The notes: a model not told the origin generated them from the letters alone. A stretch of 64,000 nucleotides of DNA from DASRDR01 sp963812945 [NCBI: uncultured Candidatus Rokubacteria bacterium] (GCA_963812945.1 CAWEXD010000003.1:1-64000), one strand, 5' to 3'; counted from the stretch's first letter, positions 47,940 through 56,521 are shown. Made by a program: numbers and translations.

Positions 47940-48569
47940 CTATCCTCGTGGCCGCCGCGCCGGGCCCCTCGGTCGTCCGAGCTCCCCGAGGCGCGCGCGG
48001 GCAATCTCATGGTCGGGCTGCCGAATCACGATCCGGCTGAACACCGCGGTGGCCTCGTCCGTGAGCCCCTGCGCGAGGCAGAGATCCCCGAACGCGACCG
48101 TCGCGTACGTATCGTCGACGAGGAGCGGCCAGAGTCCGCCCGCGTCCCCGCCTGCATGTCCGGTGACACCCACCGCGAGCGCCCGGGACAGGCCCTGCAT
48201 CGTACGGTCGTGGGGGTCCAGCGCTCCCAGGCGCCGCGCGTGCGCCAGCGCCTCCGCCGGCTCCCCCACGCATAGCGCGCACTCCACGGCGATCCTGAGC
48301 GCCGGCTCGTGGTCCGGCTCGCCCTCGAGGAACCGGTGAATCTCCGCCCGGGCCGCCGGAAGGTCGCCGACCTCGAGGAGCGCCTTCGCCAGGATCAGCC
48401 GGGTCGTCTCGTACCCCGGATGGCGCCCGAGCCCCTCGCGGCAGAGGGTCACCGCCTCCTCGGCCCGGCCGGCCCGGCGATACGCCTCGGCGAGCGCCGC
48501 GTAGGCCTGGGAAGTAGATTCCCGCGCCAGTCGCGCCTCGAACTTTCGGATCTCGTCGGTGGTCGGCAA
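47940..48569 (-). CDS. TPR protein of unknown function
   Basis: A protein of about 209 residues made of tetratricopeptide-like helical pairs (YAALAEAYRRAGRAEEAVTLCREGLGRHPG, LILAKALLEVGDLPAARAEIHRFLEGEPDHEPAL, FGDLCLAQGLTDEATAVFSRIVIRQPDHEIARARL). It heads the efp-accB-accC transcript. The open frame extends to a GTG at 48602, but the -10 box of the promoter covers that codon, so the TTG at 48569 is the most likely start. Such TPR proteins often precede efp in related genomes; the role is unknown. Confidence 0.7.
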   Translation of the reverse strand: MPTTDEIRKFEARLARESTSQAYAALAEAYRRAGRAEEAVTLCREGLGRHPGYETTRLILAKALLEVGDLPAARAEIHRFLEGEPDHEPALRIAVECALCVGEPAEALAHARRLGALDPHDRTMQGLSRALAVGVTGHAGGDAGGLWPLLVDDTYATVAFGDLCLAQGLTDEATAVFSRIVIRQPDHEIARARLGELGRPRGPARRPRG

Positions 48570-48600
48570 GCGATGTCTCGACCGGTCCGAGCCGGCCCTC

Positions 48601-48630
48601 ACTATACGGGCGCGGTTCCGGCCTTGTCAA
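48601..48630 (-). promoter_or_regulatory. sigma-70 promoter of the TPR-efp-accB-accC operon
   Basis: TTGACA (48625-48630) and TATAGT (48601-48606) are 18 bases apart on the minus strand. Transcription would begin near 48594 and excludes any start codon upstream of it. Confidence 0.8.
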
Positions 48631-48642
48631 CGTGGGTGGCGC

Positions 48643-49075
48643 GCAAACGTGCGTCGTGCCGTACCGTTCCCGACCGGGCCCGAGCGTGCGGACGAGACCC
48701 GTCAGAGGGAGCTCACGCCAAAATGCGTCGGGGGCCCAGCGCCGAAGACTTTCAGCACCAGCCCCGAGATACAGGTTGAAGAGGGGTGGCTGCGAACGAA
48801 GGTGGCCGACGCTCCGGAAGAGGAGGAGGTCGAGCTCGATGTACGTCGAGTACCCGAAGACGGGGCTTGGGTCGAACGGGACTCCGGCTCCGTCGTACGC
48901 AATCCAAGAGACGCCGCCGTGAGCAGTGGTGGCCAGCGCCATCTTTGGATGAACCCGATCATGGGCGGCGCGCCGGGGATCTCCGACCGACATGGGGCCG
49001 CGACCATTGCGCAGGCTCCGGGTCCATGTCGACAACACGCAAACCTGCGTCGTGACTACCGTTTCTGACCCATCC
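48643..49075 (-). pseudogene. possible remnant of a membrane glycosyltransferase flanked by imperfect direct repeats
   Basis: No intact gene occupies this stretch. In one minus-strand frame it reads GYSTYIELDLLLFRSVGH followed by QPPLFNLYLG, a combination typical of a conserved loop of GT39-type membrane glycosyltransferases. The rest has no domain character and lacks further membrane helices. Imperfect 33-base direct repeats (sharing CGCAAAC-TGCGTCGTG and TACCGTT) flank it at 48643 and 49039, 396 bases apart, and encode similar peptides in the same frame. This looks like a decayed gene fragment with a local duplication. Confidence 0.35.
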
Positions 49076-49081
49076 ACATCG

Positions 49082-49110
49082 TTGGGTCCGGTCACCGCGC
49101 CCGGTATAGT
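49082..49110 (+). promoter_or_regulatory. promoter of the SNase-fold gene, leaderless type
   Basis: TTGGGT (49082-49087) and TATAGT (49105-49110) are 17 bases apart. Only six bases separate the -10 box from the ATG at 49117, so transcription should start at or next to the A of the start codon. Confidence 0.65.
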
Positions 49111-49116
49111 GGGGCC

Positions 49117-50217
49117 ATGCGGGGGGTCCGGCAGCGGCTTCGCGGGATGGGCACGGGCCTCGCGCTCACCGTGGCCCTGTCGGCGCCGGCCGCGGCGGCC
49201 CCCGCGAACACGCCGGAAGGCGCACGTGCCAAGCGCCCCACCGCGTATCTGATCTATCTGATCGATGCCGGCGACCCGATCGTGGTCCAGAAGTACGTCG
49301 ACGAGGGTGGCCAGATCCGGTTCGAGAAATACGGGGGGTGGGTCGGGATCCCGAGCTACGAGGTGCTCCGGATCGTCCCGGACGAGTCGGAGGATCCAAT
49401 CGTCACACTCCCTCCGGCGACGAAGCCGGGCGATGGCGCCACGGCGCCGCTCTACGTCGCCACGCGGGGCGGCGCCACGGTCAAGGCGACCGCGGTCGGG
49501 GCGACGGGCAACGAGGTCCGCGTCAGCACCGCCGAGGGCTCACTCACCTTCCACCGGGCGGACCTGGTCGGCGTGGTGCGCGTCCCCGCCGCCCCGGCGG
49601 CGCCGGAAGCCTGGATCACCCTCTGGGGGGCCGACGATGGCCGCCCGGGCGCGGCACGGCCCGTGGCGGCGCAGGTGGTGCCGCCACCGCACGCTCCGGT
49701 GCCCACCCTGACCGATCGCCCCCATCTCCTCCAGCTCGCGAGCGGCGTGGTGTTCCAGGTCGACGGGTTCTGGCTCGAGGCTGGCGAGATCCGGTTCCGG
49801 CGCCTCGGCGGGGTCGTCGGGTTCGCGCTCGGCGAGATCGCCCGGCTCCTTCCCCAGGAGGTCGGGCCGGTCCAGGGGCGGCTCGCGGCCCGGTTCATGC
49901 GCCAGCTCGGTCCTGATCGGATGGAGGTGCGGCTGGGCCGGGGTCTCGAGCGGATTCGCCTGATCGGCGTTGACCCCGTGGTCAGTGACCGTGAGCTGGA
50001 GGATCCGTGGGCCGGGCTCGAGAAAGAGCAGCCGGTCCGCCTCGAGTTCGATCGCGAGCGCTACGCCCCCGACGGGACCTGGCTCGCCTACGTCTACCTG
50101 CCGAACGGGCGGATGCTGAACGCCGAGCTGATCCGGCTGGGTCTCGCGCGGCCCCGGGCCGAGGCCCAGAACGTCCGGTACCTCGACCTGTTCGAGGAGA
50201 TCTGGTCCCGCCGCTAG
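49117..50217 (+). CDS. exported SNase-fold protein with three related N-terminal repeats
   Basis: A 366-residue protein with a signal peptide (about 1-28). Three similar segments follow, each with a sequence like V-x-G-x-x-V-x-x-Y-x-x-EGGQIRFEKYGG-x-VG (near residues 50-90, 120-150 and 210-255). The C-terminal part (about 265-366) has the staphylococcal nuclease pattern: IRLIGVD, VRLEFD, LAYVYLPNGRMLNAELIRLGLA. The first catalytic Arg is kept, but the Glu after the IGVD strand and the second Arg (normally YGR) are replaced (DGTW). It is probably not an active nuclease. It converges on the aroB-lipoprotein transcript and shares its terminator. Confidence 0.75.
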   Translation: MRGVRQRLRGMGTGLALTVALSAPAAAAPANTPEGARAKRPTAYLIYLIDAGDPIVVQKYVDEGGQIRFEKYGGWVGIPSYEVLRIVPDESEDPIVTLPPATKPGDGATAPLYVATRGGATVKATAVGATGNEVRVSTAEGSLTFHRADLVGVVRVPAAPAAPEAWITLWGADDGRPGAARPVAAQVVPPPHAPVPTLTDRPHLLQLASGVVFQVDGFWLEAGEIRFRRLGGVVGFALGEIARLLPQEVGPVQGRLAARFMRQLGPDRMEVRLGRGLERIRLIGVDPVVSDRELEDPWAGLEKEQPVRLEFDRERYAPDGTWLAYVYLPNGRMLNAELIRLGLARPRAEAQNVRYLDLFEEIWSRR

Positions 50218-50278
50218 CCGGGCCCGTCCGGCCGACGGCCGGGCCGAGCGTTGCCGCCAATCGGAGCCCAGAAAAGCA

Positions 50279-50304
50279 TCACCCCCTCCGCGGGGAGGGG
50301 GTGA
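50279..50304 (-). terminator. shared hairpin terminator
   Basis: A perfect 11-base-pair inverted repeat (TCACCCCCTCC ... GGAGGGGGTGA) lies between the two converging genes. On the minus strand it is followed by TGCTTTTCT, so it should end the pil-aroB-lipoprotein transcript. On the plus strand it lacks a T tract but may still act behind the SNase-fold gene. Confidence 0.7.
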
Positions 50305-50331
50305 CGTTGTGCGAAGGCAGCGAGTTTCTGA

Positions 50332-51204
50332 TCAGGGGCCGATGGTCACCGTCGCGTTGCCGCCCCCCGTGTAGCTGGGATCGGCGCTGATTGTCACGCT
50401 GACGGTTTCAGGTGCGGGACCACCACCAACCGCACAGGGTGTCACCGTGACTGTCGCAGACGCCTGGTTAGGTGGAATGGTGACGGCCCCGGGAAGCGCC
50501 ACGTAGTCCCCAGGGCACGCGCCGACAGGCGTCGCCGTACCGCCGGTGGAGAAGAACACCTGCAATGCCGAGGCGCTTGAAGGGCTGCGCGTGAAGGTGA
50601 ACGTCCCGGGGTCGGGACCGGTATACGCCGCCGTCGGATCCGAGGCCGTGACCGAGACGCTCGGAAGCGCCGCGCCACCGCCGCCGCCGCCACCGGGCGG
50701 CGGCGTGCCGGCGATGCCGGCGCACGGGTCACTGGCGACCGCGGTCACCGCATTCACGGTCGCCGTCGCGGCGACCTGGGACTGGTTGTCCGCAAACGCC
50801 GTGACGGTGACGGTCCCCGGGCCGGTTTCGCAGGGGATGTAGACCGACGTCGTGAACCGGCCGCTGGCGTCGGTAGTGCCGGTGGTCGCGTCCAGGCGAC
50901 CGCCGAGCGAGGACAGATCGACCCGGCGACCCGTGAGCCCGAAGCCGTTGGGGCTCGAGACGATGACCACCACGCTGCCCCGCCGGCCTCGGTCGATCGT
51001 GCCCGGGTTGATCGTGACGGAGGTCTTGATGTTTCCGCCGATCGCGTCCCCGGTGACCTTCGACTCCGTGCCGGTGACGCGGCCGTTGTTGTCCGAGCAG
51101 CCCTGGACCAGGATGCCGGCCAAGACGAGGGCGGCCAGCAGCCCCGTCGTAGGCCACCTGCGGCCTCGGCCTCCGAAGACTCGTCTCGACGCTGTGGCGT
51201 CCAT
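50332..51204 (-). CDS. Calx-beta-domain lipoprotein
   Basis: A 290-residue exported protein with a lipobox (LVQGC, Cys near 36). The first half of the mature part is an Ig-like/invasin-type beta sandwich (VTINPGTIDRGRRGSVVVIVSSPNGFGLTG ... TTDASGRFTTSVYIPCETG), separated by a Gly/Pro linker (PPPGGGGGGG) from a Calx-beta domain (about 185-290: VSVTASDPTAAYTGPDPGTFTFTR ... VTIPPNQASATVTVTP). Such domains support adhesion or surface display. It follows another small lipoprotein and precedes the shared terminator, so it ends the operon that begins with pilM. Confidence 0.75.
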   Translation of the reverse strand: MDATASRRVFGGRGRRWPTTGLLAALVLAGILVQGCSDNNGRVTGTESKVTGDAIGGNIKTSVTINPGTIDRGRRGSVVVIVSSPNGFGLTGRRVDLSSLGGRLDATTGTTDASGRFTTSVYIPCETGPGTVTVTAFADNQSQVAATATVNAVTAVASDPCAGIAGTPPPGGGGGGGAALPSVSVTASDPTAAYTGPDPGTFTFTRSPSSASALQVFFSTGGTATPVGACPGDYVALPGAVTIPPNQASATVTVTPCAVGGGPAPETVSVTISADPSYTGGGNATVTIGP

Positions 51205-51217
51205 GATCGTAAGCCCC

Positions 51218-51646
51218 CTAGAAGATGGTGATCAGAACGAAGTCGCTGGTTTCTTCCGCGGTGGCCGTGATGGTCGCGGTGCCGCGTTCCGACTTGGCGC
51301 ACCACACGAAGAGCGCGACGCCGCGCGTGGTTGTCTGCGTGATGGCCACGAACTCGTCGGTCCCGCTCTTCAAGACCCCCAGCGTCACGCTCACCGTGAC
51401 CAGCGCCCCGTCGACGAGCTGAGCCCCCTTGTGGACGACAACCTGGACCTGGGCGCACCCGCCGTCATCGCTACCGCTCCCGGCGGTGGCCCCCCGCACG
51501 ACGTTCGGGGTGGCCGTCGTGTCGATCGAGAAGCCCGAGACCCCGCTGACCTGTGTGTTCCCGCCTCGGTTGGGCCCGTCGCAGCTTGCCAGGGCCACTC
51601 CGCAGATGAGCACGCACAGCACCAGTCCCCACGGCGTCCTTCGCAT
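51218..51646 (-). CDS. small lipoprotein with Ig-like fold
   Basis: A 142-residue protein with a lipobox (ALASC, Cys near 22) and a short beta-rich body containing two Cys residues (DDGGCAQVQV and LFVWCAKS). The pattern VSVTLGVLKSGTDEFVAITQTTTRGVALFVWCA resembles bacterial Ig-like domains and the first half of the next gene, so the two may be related by duplication. A GGAGAAG ribosome binding site precedes the ATG at 51646, which is 38 bases after aroB. Confidence 0.7.
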   Translation of the reverse strand: MRRTPWGLVLCVLICGVALASCDGPNRGGNTQVSGVSGFSIDTTATPNVVRGATAGSGSDDGGCAQVQVVVHKGAQLVDGALVTVSVTLGVLKSGTDEFVAITQTTTRGVALFVWCAKSERGTATITATAEETSDFVLITIF

Positions 51647-51684
51647 CGGCTTCTTCTCCGTTGCCCTCGTCCGGGCGTCCGTCG

Positions 51685-52770
51685 TCACTGCTGGATCTCC
51701 CGCAAGACCTCGACGATCGCGTTCATCGGGACGTCGTGACACGCCTCCGCCCGCCCCAGTTCCCTGAGGAGGATGAAGGGCACGCGCCCGTCCCGGGCCT
51801 TCTTGTCATGGCGCAAGGCGTCCACCACCTCGCGCGGCTCGATTCCGGAGAACCGGGTCGGGAGGCCGACCCCCTGGATGAGCGCTTCCTGCCGCTCGGC
51901 CGTGCCGGCGTCCGTCCACCCGAGGCGCACGGCCAGGCGGCCCGCGGCGGTCATCCCGATGGCCACCGCTTCCCCGTGGAGCCAGCGCCGGTAGCCGGAC
52001 AGTGCCTCCAGCGCGTGGCCGACGGTATGCCCGTAGTTCAGCACCATGCGCAGGCCGGTCTCCTCGCGCTCGTCCCGCTCGACGACCCGCGCCTTCTCGG
52101 CGCAGCAGGCCGCCACGACGGCCTCCAGCAGGGCGGCGTCACGCCGCCCGAGCGCGTCCAGGCCCCTCTCGAGCGAGGCGAACAGGTCCACGTTGAGCGC
52201 CGCCCCGGTCTTCACGACCTCGGCCAGTCCGGACCGGTACTCGCGCTCCGGCAGCGTCCCCAGGACCTCCGGGTCGATCAGGACCAGGCGCGGCTGATGG
52301 AAGGCGCCGATCAGGTTCTTGCCCCGCGGAAGGTTGACGGCCACCTTCCCGCCGACGGACGCGTCGACCTGCGCCAGGAGGGTCGTCGGCACCTGGACCA
52401 CCGGCAGACCGCGCATGAACGTCGACGCGGCAAACCCCGCCAGGTCCCCCACGACGCCACCTCCCACCGCGACGACCGGCGAGCCGCGATCGAGGCCGGC
52501 CGCCGAGAAGCCGTCCCACAGCCGCTCGGCCTCCCGGAGGCTCTTGGCTTCCTCGCCCTCGGCCACGGTGAGCACGACCGGGTCGAAGCCGGCCCCGCGG
52601 AGGCTCTCGGTCACCCGGGTCGCGTGCGGCGCCACGGCCGACTGCGTCACGACCGCCGCGCGCCGACCGAGACGGAGCCGGGCGCACTCCGGTCCGGCCG
52701 CGTCGAGCAGACCCGATCCGATCTGGACCGCGTAGCTCCGGGCTCCGAGATGCACCATGACCTCCCGCAC
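51685..52770 (-). CDS. aroB: 3-dehydroquinate synthase
   Basis: The second shikimate enzyme, 361 residues. Family blocks are present: EGEEAKSL, AVGGGVVGDLAGFAASTFMRGLPVVQVPTTLLAQVDASVGGKVAVNLPRGKNLIGAFHQP, the zinc ligands in RSGLAEVVK and LNYGHTVGHALE (His), and HGEAVAIGM. The start at GTG 52770 keeps the usual distance to LGARSY; ATG 52758 is an alternative. It belongs to the pil operon, 15 bases after the hypothetical gene behind pilQ. A pilMNOPQ-aroB order is common in proteobacteria such as Pseudomonas. Confidence 0.97.
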   Translation of the reverse strand: MREVMVHLGARSYAVQIGSGLLDAAGPECARLRLGRRAAVVTQSAVAPHATRVTESLRGAGFDPVVLTVAEGEEAKSLREAERLWDGFSAAGLDRGSPVVAVGGGVVGDLAGFAASTFMRGLPVVQVPTTLLAQVDASVGGKVAVNLPRGKNLIGAFHQPRLVLIDPEVLGTLPEREYRSGLAEVVKTGAALNVDLFASLERGLDALGRRDAALLEAVVAACCAEKARVVERDEREETGLRMVLNYGHTVGHALEALSGYRRWLHGEAVAIGMTAAGRLAVRLGWTDAGTAERQEALIQGVGLPTRFSGIEPREVVDALRHDKKARDGRVPFILLRELGRAEACHDVPMNAIVEVLREIQQ

Positions 52771-52785
52771 TGCCTCGTGTGCGTC

Positions 52786-53403
52786 CTACCGGTGGAAGAA
52801 GAAGAAGCGCTGCCGCGCGCTCTTCGGGTACGTCTTCGACGCGTCGAGGAGCGCCCCGACCCGAGTCTCCGTCAACCGGATGTCGAACAGCGTGTCCTGG
52901 ATCTGGCTCTGCAGGAACGCGACGGCGTCGAGCGAGCGGCGGCGTGCCAGCTCCGCCTCGGCCCGCCGGGCGGGGTCGCCGACGAAATCGCCCGTCGCCG
53001 CGAAGGTCCCGATGACGGCCTGCGCGTACGAGCGGGTCTGCTCGCGGAGCCTCGCGATCGAGTCGTCGAGACGCTTGGCCTCGAGGTCCATGATCGCCAG
53101 GTACACTCGCGGCATCGTCGTGGGCAGCAACTCCACCGGGCACGCCGGCGGCGGGATCGCCGCCCCCCCGCGCTCGACCCGCTCCACGCGATCACAGCCG
53201 ACCGCGAAGACGTGATGGCTGTCGTCGTCCCGGAAGAACACCCAGGGCGTCTCCTCCGAGTAGAAGCTCGCCCTCACGGGCACGGTGTGGCCGCGCAGGT
53301 GGATCGTCCACTCCTGCGCGAGCGCCGGGAAGGCCGCGCCCCCGAGCAGGGCGAGACCGACCGTCACGCCGGCCGCGAATCTCGGCACCGCGCGCATCGC
53401 CAT
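52786..53403 (-). CDS. exported protein of unknown function between pilQ and aroB
   Basis: A 205-residue protein with a signal peptide (about 1-29, ending AFPALAQ). An N-terminal beta-rich part (WTIHLRGHTVPVRASFYSEETPWVFFRDDDSHHVFAVGCDRVERV) is followed by a helical part (about 95-180). Two Cys residues (VGCDR and PACPV) may form a disulfide. The end is KSARQRFFFFHR. I recognise no family. The start overlaps the pilQ stop by one base (TGATG), so it is translated with pilQ and might act in secretin assembly, but nothing in the sequence proves this. Confidence 0.7.
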   Translation of the reverse strand: MAMRAVPRFAAGVTVGLALLGGAAFPALAQEWTIHLRGHTVPVRASFYSEETPWVFFRDDDSHHVFAVGCDRVERVERGGAAIPPPACPVELLPTTMPRVYLAIMDLEAKRLDDSIARLREQTRSYAQAVIGTFAATGDFVGDPARRAEAELARRRSLDAVAFLQSQIQDTLFDIRLTETRVGALLDASKTYPKSARQRFFFFHR

Positions 53404-55337
53404 CACCGCTCTCCGGCGGGATCGGCTGGCGGTCTCGGCTGGGCGCTCACGACCGTCGCCGGCACGAGGGCCGCGGCCGACACCGTCTTCGGCGCGGTCA
53501 CGGGGGCCTCGCCGCTCGGTCCCGGAGCCACCGGGACGCCGGGCGCCCCCGGGAGCACGGACGGGGTCACCGCGCCCGTCGTCGGAGCGACCGCCGGAAC
53601 CTGACCGCTCGGTCCCGGAGGCGCCGGGACACCGGGCGCCGCCGGGAGCGCGGACGGGGTCACCGCCGCCTGGCCGGGGCTCGGCACGATCTTCGCGGTG
53701 AGGAACACGACGAGCTCGCGCCGGCTCGACTCCGTCAGGTCGTTCTTGAAGAGCCAGCCGAGGACGGGGATCTTGGAGAGCCACGGAATCCCCTTCTCGT
53801 CGTTCTGGAAATTCTCCTGGCGGAGGCCGGCGATGACCACGGTACCGCCGTCGGGGATGTCGGCCTGCGTCGCCGCCTGGCGGGTGGCCACCCGGGGCGC
53901 CACCAGCTGCAGGGACTGGACGAGCTCGAGCAGGACCTCGTCCTTGACGCTGATGGCCATGATGATCCGGCCACCCTCGACGACCCGCGGCGTGACCTGG
54001 AGCCGAGTCGTCACGTCCTGGAAGGTGACCGACGCCTGCTGGGCCCCTCCCACGCCCGTCACGCTGATGATCGGGATCTTCTGACCGCTGGCCACGGTTG
54101 CGGGCTGGTTGTCGGTCGTCAGCAGGCTGGGCGTGGAGAGGACACGCGCCCGACGCTGCCCTTCGAGCGCCTGGATCTGAAGGTCCAGCGCGAAGTTCGA
54201 CGCGAGCCAGCCGATTCCCAGACCGAACGGGTTCGCGCCGGCCAGGAGCGTGCCCAGCGCGGCGGGGAAGTTCGCGGCGGTCGTGGGCGAGGTCGCCCCG
54301 GCATCCTCGCCTCTGACCCCTCCCACGCCCGGCGGGGAACCCTTCACGTCGATGACCGGCGCGTTGGTGGCGGTGCGCGGGGTCCAGGCGCCGCCCCAGA
54401 TCACGCCGAGGGACCGCGCGTCGCCCCGTGACATCTCCACCAGCCGGGCCTCGATGAGCACCGACGGCGCCCCACGGTCGATCTTTGCGACGAACTCCCT
54501 GATCTTGGCGAGGTTGTCGGGGACGTCCCGGACGATCAGCGAGTTGGTCCGCTGGTCGGAGGTGAGAGAGCCGCGCGGCGAGAGCATCCCCGACGACTTG
54601 CCCTCCTCCTTCTTCACGCCGCCCGTGATCGCGTCCTCGATCCCCCGCTCTTCCTGCGTGGTGACGATGTCGGTGAGGAAGTCGATGGTCGAGACACGCT
54701 TGATCCCGACGTGCGCATACTTCAGCTTGAAGACCTCTTCCGAGAGCGGCGCCAGGAAGTCTTCCAGTTGCTTCCGCTTGACCTCGAACTCCTGCCGCGC
54801 GAGGGCGGCCGCGCGCTCCTGCTCGGAAAGCCGGAGGTCCGCCTCCTTCCGGCGCTGCTGGATCTCGACCTCGCGCTGCTCGGCCCGGAAGGACGCCTCG
54901 GCCTCCTTGGTCAGGTTCTCGAGCTTGTCGACCCGGATGATGTTGCCTTCCTGGACGTAGGCCAGCTTGCTGGCGCGGACGACGGAGTCGAGGGCCTGCT
55001 GCCAGGGGACGTTCTGGAGCTTGACCGTCACCTTGCCCTTGACGTCCTCGCTCGTCACGATGTTGAGCCCGCTGAACTCGGCAAGGATGCGGAGGATGTT
55101 GTTGATGTCCGCGTCCTTGAAGTCCAGCGAGATGAGGCGGGGCCGCTGCGGCGCGGCCGGGGCCTGGGCGACGATCGGCGCCCGGAGCTGGGCCACCAGC
55201 ACAGGGCCGCCGCCCCTGAGGTCGCTTCCCCCCGCCGCCCCCGCGAGAGACAAGATCCAGGCACAGCCCAGGAGGACCAGGACTCCTCGTCTAGCCACGC
55301 CGCTCCCCCCCATCCCCGGCCGCCTCGTTCGGTCCAT
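53403..55337 (-). CDS. pilQ: type IV pilus secretin PilQ
   Basis: Outer-membrane secretin, 644 residues. A signal sequence is followed by a secretin/TonB short domain (about 66-130: ISLDFKDADINNILRILAEFSGLNIVTSEDVKGKVTV). A long charged coiled-coil insertion (about 130-200) interrupts it before the N1 domain (DQRTNSLIVRDVPDNLAKIREFVAKID). The secretin core (about 290-560) has VIEARLVEMS-like, ARVLSTPSLLTTDNQPA and VAGLRQENFQNDEKGIPWLSKIPVLGWLFKN. No AMIN domain is present. The Pro/Ala-rich C-terminal tail contains a near-identical 30-residue unit twice. The gene starts 12 bases after pilP ends. Confidence 0.94.
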   Translation of the reverse strand: MDRTRRPGMGGSGVARRGVLVLLGCAWILSLAGAAGGSDLRGGGPVLVAQLRAPIVAQAPAAPQRPRLISLDFKDADINNILRILAEFSGLNIVTSEDVKGKVTVKLQNVPWQQALDSVVRASKLAYVQEGNIIRVDKLENLTKEAEASFRAEQREVEIQQRRKEADLRLSEQERAAALARQEFEVKRKQLEDFLAPLSEEVFKLKYAHVGIKRVSTIDFLTDIVTTQEERGIEDAITGGVKKEEGKSSGMLSPRGSLTSDQRTNSLIVRDVPDNLAKIREFVAKIDRGAPSVLIEARLVEMSRGDARSLGVIWGGAWTPRTATNAPVIDVKGSPPGVGGVRGEDAGATSPTTAANFPAALGTLLAGANPFGLGIGWLASNFALDLQIQALEGQRRARVLSTPSLLTTDNQPATVASGQKIPIISVTGVGGAQQASVTFQDVTTRLQVTPRVVEGGRIIMAISVKDEVLLELVQSLQLVAPRVATRQAATQADIPDGGTVVIAGLRQENFQNDEKGIPWLSKIPVLGWLFKNDLTESSRRELVVFLTAKIVPSPGQAAVTPSALPAAPGVPAPPGPSGQVPAVAPTTGAVTPSVLPGAPGVPVAPGPSGEAPVTAPKTVSAAALVPATVVSAQPRPPADPAGER

Positions 55338-55349
55338 GACGGCCCTCTG

Positions 55350-55889
55350 CTACTGTCCGTCCGGCTTCGACAGCCGGAGCTCGACGGTCCGTTCCCGCGT
55401 CCCGCTCCCCGGAACTTCCTCTCGGATCACGAACCGGACGCGGTCTCGTTCCACGGCCACGACCTTTCCACCGAACTTCTCCTCGTTGAGCCGCAGGTAG
55501 TAGCCGAGTCCGTCCGGCGTCTCGACGAGCGCCCGGATCGCCTCGGTGTCCTTCGTGTCCCACACCACGCCCACGAGCTTGAGATTGGCCACTTCCTGAA
55601 CGCGTCCTTCCCCCGGCTCCACCTTCCGCACCAGGGGCTCGAACGGGTCCCGCGGGCCCGAGGTCGCCGGGGCCGCGGCTGCAGGCGCATCGGCGGCCGG
55701 GGCCGGAGAGGCCGCGGGTGCCGGCGCGGCAGTCACCGCCGGAGCCTTCGGCGCCGGCAGCGGCACCGGGAACTTCGGCTGGGACTGAGCCCACGCCGGC
55801 GCCGCCAAGAGGCTCGCGAAGAGTGCCGCCGCGAGCCGGGTCCAGCCCGATCCGGACAACTCTCTCTGGCGCATCATCCGCTCCGTCAT
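55350..55889 (-). CDS. pilP: type IV pilus assembly protein PilP
   Basis: A 179-residue pilus alignment protein. A signal peptide (ending AAPAWAQ) and an Ala/Pro-rich linker (about 38-80) precede the PilP domain: RDPFEPLVRKVEPGEGRVQEVANLKLVGVVWD and the beta strands to the C terminus. It has no lipobox Cys, so it is not a lipoprotein as PilP is in Pseudomonas. It links PilNO to PilQ. Its ATG overlaps the end of pilO (ATGA). Confidence 0.9.
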   Translation of the reverse strand: MTERMMRQRELSGSGWTRLAAALFASLLAAPAWAQSQPKFPVPLPAPKAPAVTAAPAPAASPAPAADAPAAAAPATSGPRDPFEPLVRKVEPGEGRVQEVANLKLVGVVWDTKDTEAIRALVETPDGLGYYLRLNEEKFGGKVVAVERDRVRFVIREEVPGSGTRERTVELRLSKPDGQ

Positions 55890-56521
55890 GGCTTCTTGCC
55901 CGGGGCCGGCGCCGGCGCGGCCGCCTGAGCGGGCACCGGGAGCGCCTGGAAGACCACGGCGACGAGATCGGCTCGCATCGCCCCCGGGGCGAGATCGGCG
56001 CCACGCCCTGAACCCGGGGCTTGCGCGCGCCCCCGTCCCAGCACCTTCAGCTCGTTGAGCGTGACGAGCCGGGGCAGCTGCGCCAGCTGGTCGGCGAACT
56101 TGAGCAGATCGTGGTAGCCCCCGCTCACGCCGACCTCCATCGGGATCTCCACGTAGAGCTCCTGCGCCCGATTGGGCCGGCGCCGTACCTGGCCGACGGT
56201 CAGCCCGGACTTGCCCGCGATGGTCTCGACGCTCCGGAGCACCTGGGCGGACTCGTGCTCGGACGGCAGCCGGCGGGAGAGCTCGCGGAGCTGAACCTCG
56301 AGGGCTTCCCGCTCGCGCTTGATGCGCCCGAGATTGGCGACCATCTGCTGCGCGTTGGTGACCTGCCGCTGCAGGTCGTCACGCTCCCGCTGGAGCTTTG
56401 CGGTCTCCTCACGCAGTCCTCGGACCCCCTTGAAGCCGCCGAGACCCGACCACGCGAAGTAGCCGACTCCCAGGATGAGGAGAGCGACCAGGATGACCTT
56501 CTGGCGTTCCGCCCGGTCCAT
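55886..56521 (-). CDS. pilO: type IV pilus assembly protein PilO
   Basis: A 211-residue inner-membrane protein with one membrane helix (9-28), a coiled coil (about 35-95: LREETAKLQRERDDLQRQVTNAQQMVANLGRI) and a ferredoxin-like C-terminal fold with YVEIPMEVGVSGGYHDLLKFADQLAQLPRLV, the PilO signature. It forms heterodimers with PilN in the alignment complex. It follows pilN by 12 bases. Confidence 0.94.
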   Translation of the reverse strand: MDRAERQKVILVALLILGVGYFAWSGLGGFKGVRGLREETAKLQRERDDLQRQVTNAQQMVANLGRIKREREALEVQLRELSRRLPSEHESAQVLRSVETIAGKSGLTVGQVRRRPNRAQELYVEIPMEVGVSGGYHDLLKFADQLAQLPRLVTLNELKVLGRGRAQAPGSGRGADLAPGAMRADLVAVVFQALPVPAQAAAPAPAPGKKP

